Below are positions 46,613-57,763 of a stretch of 64,000 nucleotides of DNA, piece after piece (position 1 is the stretch's first letter; the number at the start of each line of letters is the position of its first letter). The notes under the pieces are model-generated. The model was not told the DNA's origin, searched no databases, and saw only the letters and a list, made by a program, of their open reading frames with translations. The DNA is taken from the NCBI GenBank assembly GCA_019925795.1, contig CM034309.1, positions 17,602,729 through 17,666,728 of the forward strand, in the 5' to 3' direction. The translations under genes and the position numbers were made by a program. Source of the DNA: Dendrobium chrysotoxum. Its lineage: Eukaryota; Streptophyta; Magnoliopsida; Asparagales; Orchidaceae.

Positions 46613-47272
46613 CTTAAGTAAAAAGAAGCTAAACTGTTAAACATCGAGGCACCTATTGATGTAATGGTCATAATTTCATTAAGAAACTTCATAGTTAAGC
46701 GTGCTTATCCCAAAAAAATTATGGGATGTGTGACCTCCTAGAAGTTACACTAACTGGACAAAATCATTAAGCGCTCAGCTAAAGTGGATAATATCTCGAT
46801 AGTTAAGAGTTTGGGCTATTACAAATAGTATCAAAGCAATACACCAGCCAAAAGATGGGAAGTAAGTATCATACAAGATAAAGTGCTACGTCATGGGAGC
46901 CACCTCTTAAACCCTTTATGGGACAAAGTGCTACATGGTGAGAGTCACCACTTGAACTTGTAGGGGCCACCTTTAGAATCCTATCTGCTTGGTGGATGAT
47001 TTTGGGATAAGAATACTGACGAGGATGTCGGTTACTTCAGTGGGGTAGATTGTGAAACTCATTAAGTAAATGAAGCTAAACTCTTAAACATGAGGTGCCT
47101 TTTGGTATAATGGTTAAAATTTCATTTAAGTAACTTCACAATTAAGCGTGCTTATCTCAGAAAAATCCTGGGATGGGTGACCTCTTGGGAAGTTACACCA
47201 ATATGACAAAAATGTTAGGCCCTTAGGCCAAAGCGGATAATATCTCAATAGTTAAGAGTTTTGGTTGTTACA
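46613..47272 (+). mobile_element. Cassandra-type TRIM, left unit
   Basis: LTR 46613-46823 (starts TGTGAAACCCC, ends GGGCTATTACA), degraded primer site TAGTATCAAAGC at 46826-46837, short interior with 'tgggagccacctcttaaacc', purine tract before 47051, and LTR 47051-47272. The LTRs contain a 5S rRNA-derived segment on the plus strand. Cassandra elements are the known plant TRIMs with this trait; they code for nothing and depend on other elements. Confidence 0.92.
46690..46756 (+). other. 5S rRNA-derived segment in Cassandra LTR 1 (also in LTRs 2-4)
   Basis: AGTTAAGCGTGCTTATCCC followed by GGGATGTGTGACCTCCTA corresponds to the internal promoter half of plant 5S rRNA (A box and C box regions). 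Equivalent segments lie at about 47141-47205, 47370-47430 and 47818-47876; LTR 4 keeps GGGTGACCTCCTGGGAAGT, identical to the plant 5S sequence. These are not 5S genes: the 5' half is absent. Confidence 0.9.
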
Positions 47273-47278
47273 AATAAT

Positions 47279-47951
47279 TATGAAACCTCTTAAGTAAATA
47301 AAGCTAAACTCTTAAACATCAAGGTACCTTGTGGTGTAATGGTTGAAATTTCATTTAAGAAACATTGTGGTTAAGCATACATATCCTAAAGAAATCTTGA
47401 GATGGGTGACCTCCTAGGAAGTTATACTAATAGGATAAAACAGTGAGGCCTTTAGGCCAAAGTGAATAATATCTCAATAGCTAAGAGTTTGGGCTATTAC
47501 AAATGGTATCAGAGCAATACACTAGCTAGAATATGGGAACTAAGTATAGTATAAGATAAAGTGCTACGTCGTGGGAGCCTCCTCTTGAACCCTGCTTGGG
47601 ATAAAATGCTACATAGTGGGAGTCACAACTTGAACTTGTAGAGGTCACCTCTAAAATCCTATCTGCATGGTGGATGATCTTGGGATAAGAATATTAACAA
47701 GGATGTTAGTTAATTAAGTGGGGGAGATTGTTAAACCCCTTAAGTAAAAAGAAGTTAAACTCTTAAATATTGAGATGCCTTTTAGTGTAATAGTTAGAAT
47801 TTTATTAAGAAACACCATAGTTAAGCTTGCTCATCTCGGAGAAATTCTAGCATGGGTGACCTCCTGGGAAGTCACACCAACAAAAGAAAATTATGATGCC
47901 CTTAGGCCAAAGCGGACAATATCTCGATAGTTAAGAGTTTGGGTTGTTATA
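47279..47951 (+). mobile_element. Cassandra-type TRIM, right unit
   Basis: LTR 47279-47501, exact initiator tRNA-Met primer site TGGTATCAGAGC at 47504-47515, interior, polypurine tract AGTGGGGGAGAT at 47717-47728, LTR 47729-47951. It is separated from the left unit by only 6 bp (47273-47278). The pentamer AAACA lies before the left unit (46608-46612) and after this one (47952-47956), but not between them. Confidence 0.93.
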
Positions 47952-47956
47952 AAACA

Positions 47957-49708
47957 TATGAGCTAAAGATCTAATTATAAGAGCCCAAAAAAATCTCAAG
48001 AAGATGCTAAAGCTAATGTTCTAATTACCACAGCCTAATCAAGTCCCATTACAAGAGCTCATTCATGAAGAAATAATTAGATTAGAGTTTTAATATTTAA
48101 ATCTTAAATTTAACATAAAAAAGGTTTAACTTTTCTTAGTGAACAAATATGGGTTAGCCATTTAATAAAGATAAGATAAACTAATGAAAGTGGTAGTCAT
48201 ATTACTCCATTAATAGCCACCTACTCTCTTTTTCCCCAAAAATTTCTCTCTTATTTTTGAATTTTGATTTTTCATTATAACTCTATAAATAGTGTTGGTG
48301 TGTAACAAGATTTTATTTTTTGAATGACAAGAAAACTTTGGAGAATTTATTCTTTCTTTGGTTAGTGATTGGTGGCCTACTTTCACCAACGATGGTGGGA
48401 TTGGTTAGTTAACTATTTTTACTATTATTCTTATTAAATCTTTATATCATTCTCCCCTACACTCTACCCATTTTTCAAGATCAATTATCCATAACTCAAG
48501 AATTAAAAAAGGATAACCTAACCCTCTTCAAATCTCTTAACCTAGTTTAGGCTTCTTTACAGCTAGTCTCATTCTTCATATCACCATAAAGTCATTAACC
48601 TCACAAAACTCTACCATATACTCTAGATCATAATTTCACATCTTAACCTCAACTCCCATCATTATTTTTATCCATTTACCCCACTCAAAACCCATTCCCT
48701 AAAGTGAACTTGCAAGTTACCCCAAACTAGCCAAAAAAAAACTAGTTTTGGCAATCCTTTGACCTTACCCCTCCTAACTCCTCATCTTTCCACCAAAATA
48801 TTTAGATCACTTCTTTAAATAATAAATTAAATATTTCTTTGTATTTTTATTAAATAATCTTACTGGAAGACCTCCCATTATCATCATTAAGAGATAAACC
48901 TTTATACATTATTTAAGAGGAATTCCTTTTGAGCAATAGAAATCAGCTTACTCCTCATTACAAATTTTAGGAGTCTTCATCTTTGATTTGTGCAATTATC
49001 CAACATCCAATTCTGATATGATTCAAGCTGCTTTCAATTGATCCTTATGATGGGTCATTTGATCCTTACAAATATATTAGTCATTGCATGAGCATCATGC
49101 ATATCCAATAAGGTTTTAGTACACTTCTCTATCACGTCTTCCTTTACATGCTCCAAGGCTAAACTTGTAATTGTTTTTATTATCTTTCCAAAAAGATTAA
49201 CCACACCTTTACCAATCCATTAGGCTATATCATCAAGCAACTTATTATAAATCGAAGGATTATCAAAGAGTCATCTCTTTGAGGTTTGTAAAAATAAAAG
49301 AGAGACTCTTAATAAAGAATTTTAAAAATTTTCTTTCAAATCATAATAAATCTTATGAGTAGATCCTAAGTTATTACAAGGAATTTTTTTTGAAGGCCTC
49401 CACCTTGGCATTATCACTCCTCTTTCATGTGGGAGATAATTTGCTCTTATGTTAATCCTTTTCATAGGGTGGAAGCACATATTTTGTTGATGGGGCTATT
49501 AGTGCACATTAGAAGAAGTTTGACTAATCCTTGGGAAAAATATAAGAGAATTAAAGAAGATGTCATACAAATACCTCAATAAATAAAGTTATAGCAGTTA
49601 AGGGACCACATGTACCCTTCTCAACAAATACAGTCTTGAAAATACTTTAAGTCACTTGATTACACCTCTTTAAATATGTATAAAGGTAATATTCTAATAG
49701 AGATCTAT
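47957..49708. other. Unrecognised DNA; a promoter-like CTCTATAAATAG at 48281
   Basis: The words 'ctctataaatagtgttggtg' at 48281-48300 resemble a plant TATA box with downstream leader and may belong to a degraded copia LTR. Apart from this I see no gene or element. Confidence 0.35.
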
Positions 49709-51392
49709 TGTAAATCCAAAAATATAAAAAGTGTTACAAATTTAAATTTTTGTTTGAATCAGAGCGCAGTAGTGCTGTGCTTTTGAGTGTTGTGGCACCA
49801 AAATAGATAGCACAATAGTGCTAGATAATGCCACTATGATGGTTGAGTATTAGTTCTACAGTAATTCAAGATTTGGCATGCAGTGTTGCGGCACTAGGTC
49901 TGAGCATTGGGATGCTAGGTCACATACATTCTTTTTATATATATTTTAATATAAATATTCCTTCCATTTCCCTCACCCCCTTGCTCTCACGCTGCTTACC
50001 GGGAAGAAATTAAAGGAGGAGTGAAAGGGGAAGAGAGAAGAAAGAGAAAGATTTTTGGGTCATTTTTAGCTATCCTTCCTGTTACAAAAATAATTCTATT
50101 CATAGTAAGTGACTAATTTCTTACTCTTATTTTTGATAATTTTGATTCTAAGGATTTCATCTCTCCTAAATCTCCAAAAATGCATTATCAATTAATTTCA
50201 TAAGTTTTCATCGTGTAACGTTTGATATGTTTTAGATTTGATCATTCTAAATAATTTGATATGATTTTATTATATTTTCACCAGGTTAAATATGTGTATA
50301 GGAACTTCTACGTAAAAAGAGTAGGAAAAATATATACTAAAAAGGGGTTGAAAGTGATGTATTGTGATTTAACATAATAATAATGAAATATGATTTGGGA
50401 TGAAATAATTGATTGTGATTAATATGTATTGAAATGATGTTCTAATTTAATATTGATACTGATCTAATATAAATGATGTATTGATTGATCGCATATATAT
50501 GATATGTTAACCCCACGTAATACCCTCAATATTTATTAATTTACTTATGGGAGTCGTAAGAAGCTGGAGACTGATTGAGAGTTGTAAGGAGTCGGGATGA
50601 CTGATTCATGTGATTCACTGATGGGATTCATAAGGAGTTTATGGATTGGGAATCATAAGGGGAGACTGATCGAGAGTCTTAAGGGCAGGTGCAAGATCAA
50701 GATACCCTTATTTAAGTATTTGATATAGAAAATATTGATGTTGTTATTGATTTCTGTCATTAATACTATTTTGATACCATTACTGATTTTTGTTACTGAT
50801 ATTATACTGATATTGTTATTAATTTTTGTTACTAATATTATACTTATACCATTATTGATTACTGCTATTAATAATATACAGATATTGTTATTGAGTACTA
50901 TTACTGATATTATATTGATGATGTTACTAATAGAAGGATGTGAAAGATTGAATGATAAGATTGATTGAAATTGACTGAAATTGACTGAATGATAATAACA
51001 GATTGGTTGATAAATGGATATGATTAACTAGTACAATTAATTGGCACATATAACAGATATTGATATATTAATTTCCTTAAATGATTTACAGTATATTATT
51101 CTCTTTTACATTGCATTGATTTCAATTGTAAGATTTATATTACTTGCTGGGCTATATGCTCATTATGTGATTTTATATATATTCAGGAAAGGGTAAGGAT
51201 CTTGTGATATGAGGCTTTGTATAGTATGTGTAGTTTCTTTTCAATACTTATAGTTAATTTGATAGTCATGGTATATTTATAATGATGTAACTAGTCTTTT
51301 ATATACATGACATTTTGGGTTTGTAATAACTAAATATTTTGATGAATATAAATACAAATCATGTTTCTTTTTATTATTTATATGAAATTGGT
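49709..51392 (+). mobile_element. Gypsy family-2 LTR, probably solo, cut by LINE2
   Basis: Aligns with the G3 LTR: 'tgtaaatcc' start, GA-rich block at 50010-50070, 'ctgggctatatgctcatta' near 51146 and 'aggaaagggtaagga' near 51185. The right end is lost where LINE2 begins. No primer site or pol follows. Confidence 0.75.
50756..50935 (+). repeat. 36-bp tandem repeat, five units
   Basis: Units built on 'gttactgatattatactga' at 50756, 50792, 50828, 50864 and 50900. Because 36 is a multiple of three the segment gives a false 77-codon frame made of a 12-residue hydrophobic repeat. Confidence 0.85.
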
Positions 51393-53637
51393 AATAACAA
51401 CATCAAGCCTTTGTCCCACTACGTGGGGTCAGCTACATGAATCCTTTTACTCCATTGTGTCCTGTTAAAAGTTAAATTCTTGTTTAAATCTAATAAAGAA
51501 AAATCATTTCTAATATTTTCTAACCAAGCCTTTTTAGGTCTACCTCTACCTTTCTTAACATAAGTCAAATCTAATACTCTACTTTCCTAACCGGGTCATC
51601 GGTAGGCCACCATTTATGTGACCAAACCACCTAAGATGACTCTCTTTAATATTATCTTCTAGTAAAGCTACTCAACCTTTTCAGATATATGCTCATTTCG
51701 TTTCCCATCTTTAAGGGTAAAGCCACTCATCCACCTGAGCATCCTTATCTCTACAACACTTAACTTAGTATTATGCTTCTCTTCTAATGACCAACATTCA
51801 GCACCATAAAGCATTACAGTTCTCACCACCATCTTATAGAATTTTCCTATAAGTATGAGGGGGATTTTCTATCACACAATAAGCCCGAGGCTTTCCTCCA
51901 CTTTAACCATCCAACTTGAATTCGGTTGATAATATCCCCATCTATTTCACCATCACTTTGAACCATCACTTTGAACAATAGATCCAAGATATCTAAAACA
52001 TGTACTCTTATTAATGACTTGATCGCCGAAAGTCACAATTCCCTCATTAGGTCTATTACTACTAAAATTGCACTCCATATATTTAGTTTTAGATCTACTC
52101 AAGCGAAAACCTTTAGACTCTAAGGTTGACCTCTATAATTCAAGTTTACCTTCAACTCCCACTCTAGTCTTATCAACAAGAAGAATATCATCAGCAAAAA
52201 GAATACCCCAAGGAACATCCTCTTGCAAAATGTCTAGTGAGAACATCCATGACTAAAGAAAAAAGATATGGGCTTAAGGCCAATCCTTAATGTAATCCAA
52301 CCAAAATAGGAAAATACTTGGTCAAACCACCTTGTGTACAAAAGTAATAGCTCCTATATACATATCTTTAATGATTTGAATATAAGAATTAATAACTCCT
52401 TTCTTTTCAAGAACTCTCCATAGCACTTCCCTTGGAACTTTATCATATGTTTTTTTTTAATCAATAAATATCATATGTAGATCCTTCTTATTCTCTCTAT
52501 ATTTCTCCATCAAACCTCTCAATAAATATATGGCTTCCACAGTAGACCTACCCGGCATGAATCCAAATTGATTTTGAGAAACATTAGTATCATGCCGTAA
52601 CCTACACTCCATAACTCGCTCCCATAGTTTTAAAGTATGACACATTAACTTAATTCTTCTATAATTTGCACAATCTTGTGCATCACCTTTATTCTTAAAA
52701 ATAGGAATTAACACACTCATTCTCCACTCATCTGGCATCTTTTAGTCTTCAAAATGGTATTAAAAAGTTTAGTAAGCCAAGAAATTCCTTCAACTCTTAA
52801 GCATTTCCACACCTCTATTGGAATATCATCAGGTCCAATAGCTTTTCTGCACTTCATTTTCTTTAAAGCTTCTCTAACTTCGGTTTCACTAATATGCCGA
52901 CAAATAAAGAAATCTTTATTTTCATTTAGGGTGATAAGGTCACAAAAGTCAATCGTATTTTCATATTCTTCATTCAAAAATTTAGCAAAATATCTCATCC
53001 ACCTTTTTTGAATATCATCTTCTAAGAATAATACTTTTTGATCTTCATTCTTAATACACTTCACTTAAACTAAATCATTACTACTCCTATCTTTTGTATG
53101 GCTAACTTATACATATATCTTTCTCCCTCCTTAGTATATAATCTATTATATAAATCATTAAAGTTAAGATCTTTGCATCACATATTGCTTTCTTAGATTC
53201 CTTACGTGCCTCTTTATATATTTTCCAATTATCAGAATTTTTACATCTAAACAAAATTTTTATAACAAATATTTTTATTTTTTATCTTTTCTTGCACATT
53301 TGGATTCCACCACCAACTATTTTTACTATTATGAGCTTTTCCCTTTAATACTACAAGCACATCTTTTGCAATATTCTTAATATCACTAGCCACTTTTTCT
53401 CACATAACATTAACATCTTCATGTACAGATAAAATCTTAAGATCCCAAATCTTACTTTCAAAAATATTTTTATTAATATTCTTTAAATACCCCAATCTAA
53501 TACTAAAATATCATTTTACTTTATTTTTTATTTTATGCCCTTTATCTTAAAGTCCAAAACTACTAATCGATGTTGGGTACATAAATTTTTACATGGAATA
53601 ACTTTACAATCTTTGTAATCTAAACAATCTAGTTAAA
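51393..53637 (-). mobile_element. RTE-type LINE, 5'-truncated (LINE2)
   Basis: Minus strand. The 3' end near 51400 has 'ggacaaaggcttgatgttgt', the usual plant RTE 3' terminus. The 5' end falls inside the endonuclease (DYKDCKVIP and TQHRLVVLD remain, near 53520-53630). 5' truncation is the normal product of LINE insertion. It lies at the broken end of the LTR at 49709-51392. I could not find a target duplication. Confidence 0.92.
51620..53064 (-). pseudogene. RTE LINE reverse transcriptase and C-terminal region, broken
   Basis: Frames at 53064-52717 and 52738-52457 carry KKMKCRKAIGPDDIPIEVWK, MPDEWRMSVLIPIFKNKGD, NQFGFMPGRSTVEAIYLLRG and HMIFID. Downstream, after shifts, the catalytic box is present as PWGILFADDILLVDKT at about 52163-52210 (Asp-Asp at 52187-52192 region), followed by RLSRSKTKYMECNF and the C-terminal HLRWFGH near 51625. 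Numerous stops; inactive. Confidence 0.92.
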
Positions 53638-54636
53638 TAGCTAAAATGAAAGACGGATGAAATTCTTTTAATTGATTCTGAGGCATTACATCTATAATTT
53701 TAAACACCTCAAGTGGTCTACACCACTAGAAGAACCTTTAGCTTACTGAGATGTAAACTTTGTCTCTTAAAGGTAACTAGAGATCTACTATTTTTAAGAT
53801 TTCTTTTTATAATAATATGAATTTTGTTTTTTTCATTTAAAAGATCACATGAGGGCAAGTGATAGATAGGGTCTCGACATGCATATGATAAAGACACAAT
53901 GGAATGTAAGTATTGCAGGGTCCACAATAGAAAGACTCCCTAAGAGCAAGTGGTTGACATAATCTCAACTCAGATAAAAATCTCAAAATTTATCAGTCTT
54001 ATAAGGTACATATCTTTCTAATATATAAGTCTTATAAGGTATATATTTTTTTCTCAAAATCTTAGAAGATAACCCTCATAAGCTATATGTTCTTCTTGAT
54101 TTAAAATCTCATGAGGTACAAGTTCTTCCTCATCTAAAAAACTCAAAAGGAATAAGCCTTATAAGGTGCAAGTTGCACTAAAGGAAAATAGACCATTTTT
54201 GGAAGTAAAAACATAAAATATGGATATCTAAATTTTCCTTTGAAATAAAAAGTACCTTATAGAGAAACTACTAATACAAATTAATTCCATTAAGTAATTC
54301 ATCTTTTAGTCCTTTTTTCCCCAGTTTGTTGTGCATCTAAGATCGTTAAATTTTAATATGCATGCACTATAATTATTTAACATGCCCACTAATTCATATA
54401 TTTCATATTAAAAGTCTATTTTTTGAAGTATGCATCACTAATTACTTTTTATATGTGTATATATATTCAACTCACATCAAGGACTTTTATATGTGCAGTC
54501 TTATTCATCTCACATTGATGACTAAATTAAATGCACAGGCACATCCACCCACACACATACATACCTAAATTTAGAAGTGCACAAACATGTATATAATATA
54601 TATATATATATATATATATTGAAAGTTCGATAGGGA
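53638..54636. repeat. Unrecognised DNA with a repeated 'ataaggtacat' motif
   Basis: 'cttataaggtacatat', 'cttataaggtatatat', 'ctcataagctatatgttctt', 'ctcatgaggtacaagttctt' and 'cttataaggtgcaagtt' recur every 40-50 bp at 53998-54178. It resembles the 'cataagggcc' repeat of the gypsy LTRs here and may be a degraded LTR piece. A TA run lies at 54593-54619. Confidence 0.45.
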
Positions 54637-54979
54637 TGTTAAGCCCTAATGAACTAGTCCCAAGGCTAACCAAGAGGGGGGGTGAATTGGTATTTAAAAA
54701 TTTGAGAGCAACAGGAACAATCTTTTCGATGATTTGCAGCGAAAACAAGTAAACACATAAACGAAAGATTAACCACAGATTTCACCCAAGCAGTTCATAA
54801 CAGAAAACTAAAGTGCAGAAAATAATCAGAAAGAATACACCAGATTTTATAGTGTTTCAGTCAACTTGACCTACGTCCACTCCCCGGAGCCTCCCCTCCG
54901 GGTATTGCACTAACTCAAAGTGACTCTCCTTTTGCTCCCACAGCAAGGCGGAGAAGCCTATACAAAAACTCCTTTCCAT

Positions 54980-55120
54980 CGACACGGTGAGGCAGAGAAC
55001 CTAACCTCCTTTTGCTTCCTCCTGAAGCAGGCAGAGAATCTCAGAGTCCTTTCGCTTCCTCCTGAAGCAGGCAAAGAACCTGAACTCCTTTCGCTTCCTC
55101 CTGAAGCAGGCAGAGAACCA
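54980..55120 (-). repeat. 39-40-bp tandem repeat in the copia-2 LTR leader
   Basis: Units begin at 'ggcagagaa' 54991, 55030, 55070 and 55109, with 'cttcctcctgaag' inside each, itself a small inverted repeat. It matches the 37-bp repeat of copia-1. The frames at 54920-55138 and 54958-55227 are produced by it. Confidence 0.85.
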
Positions 55121-55317
55121 AGATCTTCTTGCCGATGATCCTCCAAGAGACATCGACAAGACCAGAGACGACAAGCGGAGAAGGTGACTCTGATCCTTGC
55201 TTGGAGCAACCTTTGTGAATCCCTCACAAACTCCTCCTCACAAGATCTCTCTCTCTCTCTCTAGGGTTTCTCTGTAAAGGAAAGTGACAAAAGATTTTTC
55301 TTGTTGGAAAAAAATAT

Positions 55318-55335
55318 CTTTTAAAGGAGGGCTCT
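55318..55335 (-). promoter_or_regulatory. Core promoter of the copia-2 LTR
   Basis: Minus strand GAGCCCTCCTTTAAAAG, aligned with GAGCCCTCTATTTAAG in copia-1. It lies about 35 bp downstream of the last palindrome. Confidence 0.55.
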
Positions 55336-55368
55336 AAAATTGCCCTAAATCTCAACTGGTCGGTAAGA

Positions 55369-55999
55369 ATCATCCAGGACGATCGAAAGATCATCCTGTA
55401 CGATTAGTTCAAAATCACCTATTTCAGCCTGGACGATCTGGCTCTTCTGGACGATCAATAGAAAAAGTTGATCTGATCGTCCAGGATGATTAGTGTAAAT
55501 CTAGGAATTTCATCCAGAAGACCGCTCTGGTCATCCAGAGGAACTTGTGCTGGACGATCCAAAAATGACTTGATCGTCCAGGATGATACTGATATCGTCC
55601 TGTACGATTAGAACAAAAAGTTCCAAAATCATCCTGAGCACCGCTCTGGACGTACAACTGAAACTCACTGAATGATCATGATCATCTCGGATGATGTGAC
55701 CGTATCAATTAAATATTAATTACTTTCCTTAATCACCAGACTAATTTAAGCATGATTATACTGGATCGTCCAGAATGATACACGTATCATCCGGGATGAT
55801 CAGATCAAATCTCTAAAAATAAAACTTGCCTAACTTGATCTAACGGTTGAGAATTTCTGATTTGAGCGTATCATCCCGTATGATGTATGGATCGTCTAGG
55901 ACGATCGGCTTAATCAGACAGACTTAACTTGGTCGCCCTAATTAGGATTTCTATTTTTACTTGATCGTCCAGGACGATGTCACTATCGTCCAGGATGAT
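55369..55999. repeat. Array of paired 15-bp palindromes in the copia-2 LTR
   Basis: Motif ATCGTCCAGGACGAT and variants (ATCATCCNGGATGAT). Pairs with starts 21 bp apart: 55369/55390, 55573/55594, 55765/55786, 55870/55891 and 55964/55985; the 6-bp spacers differ (cgaaag, actgat, acacgt, gtatgg, gtcact). Single and half sites lie between. All are in the part of the LTR upstream of the core promoter. Confidence 0.93.
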
Positions 56000-56266
56000 C
56001 TGAACAAAAAATTAAATAGAAACTCTAATTCACTCAAGCTCTCCCCTGAGTGTGTGTGTGTAAGGTTACTTAGCTAGGGGATCAGTTACATTATAATTGA
56101 CTCAAGAAAAGAAAATAATATACACTTAGACACACTTGGACCCGATCTTGAGTTGGCTTGAGTTATTTTTGATCTTTTGTACCTAAAATGGGTTAGCCAA
56201 GCAAAATAGAATACAAACATATTTATCATCATCAAAATTATACTTTTTGAAACCAGATTTGTAACA

Positions 56267-56283
56267 ATCTCTCCCTTTTTCAT
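56267..56283 (-). other. Polypurine tract of copia-2
   Basis: Minus strand ATGAAAAAGGGAGAGAT directly before the LTR start. A second, upstream purine tract lies at 56467-56485. Confidence 0.8.
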
Positions 56284-56541
56284 GATGGCAAATATTAGTG
56301 CAGTAGTTTTAAAGTAAAAGAACTAGGAGTTAACCAATGCACATCAAAAAATAGATTTCTTTCCAAGTTTCATTGAATAACTAGAACAGTACAGGAAAAT
56401 AACTACAAAGGAAATAAACAACATAAAATACAATCAGTATATAAAATAAAAAACTACTACAACCAACTCCCCTTTTGACATCATAAAAAAGAGGAGGAAC
56501 AGAAACAACAGAACAAACAGAAACTAGCACAAAACACATAA

Positions 56542-57682
56542 CTAAAATGGAGGCGAATCCTGATCAGAAGGAGGAGGTGGTGGTGGCGTGAAGTAACTGT
56601 GAATGGCTACAAAGTGGGCTCCAATCCAGGCAATGTCCTGGTCATGCTGTTGTTGCTGCTGAGCAGTATAGTCATAAAGCGCTGTAGATCCTCAGTGTGC
56701 TGCTGCTCCTAGGCAGCAACATAAGAATCAAATCGAGCCTACCACTGGTCAAACCGCTGCACCAAATGATCGAAAGGGGAAGTAATGCGAAGGGGAGCAG
56801 ATGCATCAGGTGCAGCAGGAAAAGGAACAGCTTCTTCCTCTTCCTCCTCAACATCTAGCGAGCTTCGGATGTAGTCGGGTACTGTGGAGTACATGGAATA
56901 AATTATTGGTCAAGTAGGAAGGAGGGATATTGGGAGGGACTGGATACTGCAGGTCATATTTGGTCTCCAAGGCCTATGCAATGATATGTCCTAAAGCTAG
57001 ATTGGGACGACATCTATGGCCCGGATCCCTAATGGTGGTGAGATGCTCGATATATCTGAAAAGAAGGTCAGTGGCATTAAAGTCCGGTGGGCCAAGATGT
57101 AAAAGGTGGTCAGAGATAGTAATGGGGTGATGTGAATTCGATCCCCAGCCTTTGGGATAACGGAAGAACGAAGGACATGCTAAATGGTCTGGGCATCCTT
57201 AAGGAGGGAAGTGCAGGCGTTGTCGTGGTAGGGTGTATGTATTTGTATTTCTAAGAAAGTGATTGGTGACACTCCAATCATAGTCAGGATCAAAAATAAG
57301 GGTGTAGATTTTATCGTCAGTCATAGAGAGATGAAGGATATTATGAAAGTCCTGGGCTATAAGTTCTACTGGACGTTGATTAACATAGGAGCATAGGGTA
57401 GAGTAATCAACGGAGATGCGTAGATTGGTGAAGAAGACTTGGAGAAGTTCAAGGCTAAATGGAAAGGCGAGGGTAAGGAAGAAAGTGAGGGAGGTGTGCG
57501 GTAAAACGATCGAGGACAGGATAGGTAAGGGTGTGGGGGTTTACTATCTTGGATTGTGTGATCCCCACCTTAAGATACCGTTCGAAGGCAGCCTGATCGG
57601 CTATATTGGGAAAGTGGGGATCGACATTCCCCCGCGAGGAGCTCGCACCCTTTTGCTGACTAGAATGCTTCCCGCCAGCCAT
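56542..57682 (-). pseudogene. ORF3 of the copia family, copy 2, about 380 codons with breaks
   Basis: Starts MAGGKHSSQQKG at 57682 and can be followed, with stops and shifts, to a stop at 56542. Visible parts: Ser/Lys-rich start; FPNIADQAAFERYLKVGIT then QSKIV; DPDYDWSVTNHFL; a segment with FRYIEHLTTIRDPGH and PNLALGHIIA; an acidic Glu run with AAPDASAPL; a likely coiled coil FDHLVQRFDQW, EQQHTEDLQRF followed by a Gln-rich stretch; and a Pro-rich tail with SDQDSPPF in another frame. It lies downstream of the position of pol and upstream of the polypurine tract, in the element's own sense. No catalytic motif or membrane segment is recognised. The plus-strand copy at 63202-64000 confirms that this is a real ancestral gene. 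It might belong to the loosely defined 'putative plant transposon protein' group, but that is a guess. An envelope-like function is not supported. Confidence 0.8.
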
Positions 57683-57743
57683 TAGAAAGCACAAGTGAGG
57701 AATATGGAAGGAAAGGTGTGAAGAAAAACTAAAGAAATTAGCT

Positions 57744-57753
57744 GTTTAAATAG
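57744..57753 (-). promoter_or_regulatory. TATA-like box upstream of ORF3 (copy 2)
   Basis: Minus strand CTATTTAAAC, 62 bp before the ORF3 start and 11 bp after the last palindrome. The other copy has CTATTTAAATAG in the same place (63114-63125), and the LTR of copia-1 has CTATTTAAG. The leader between box and start is CT-rich. Confidence 0.6.
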
Positions 57754-57763
57754 AAATTGGTAG

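Larger units (their letters stand above)
54637..56266 (-). mobile_element. 3' LTR of copia-2 (SIRE-like)
   Basis: On the minus strand it starts TGTTACAAAT at 56266 after a polypurine tract and ends GGGCTTAACA at 54637, so TG...CA ends and 1.63 kb. Homologous to 23410-25109 in inverse orientation. It contains the palindrome array (55369-55999), the core promoter (55318-55335) and the leader repeat (54980-55120). Confidence 0.88.

Noticed and set aside
46690..47876. 5S rRNA genes
   Set aside because: Only the 3' promoter-containing half of 5S is present, inside LTRs with primer sites and polypurine tracts; they are Cassandra elements.
50735..50968. A 77-codon hydrophobic frame
   Set aside because: It is the translation of a 36-bp tandem repeat in a gypsy LTR, giving a 12-residue repeat.
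54920..55227. Frames on both strands with a repeated LPPEAG-type or PASGGS-type pattern
   Set aside because: They are produced by the 39-40-bp leader repeat of the copia-2 LTR.
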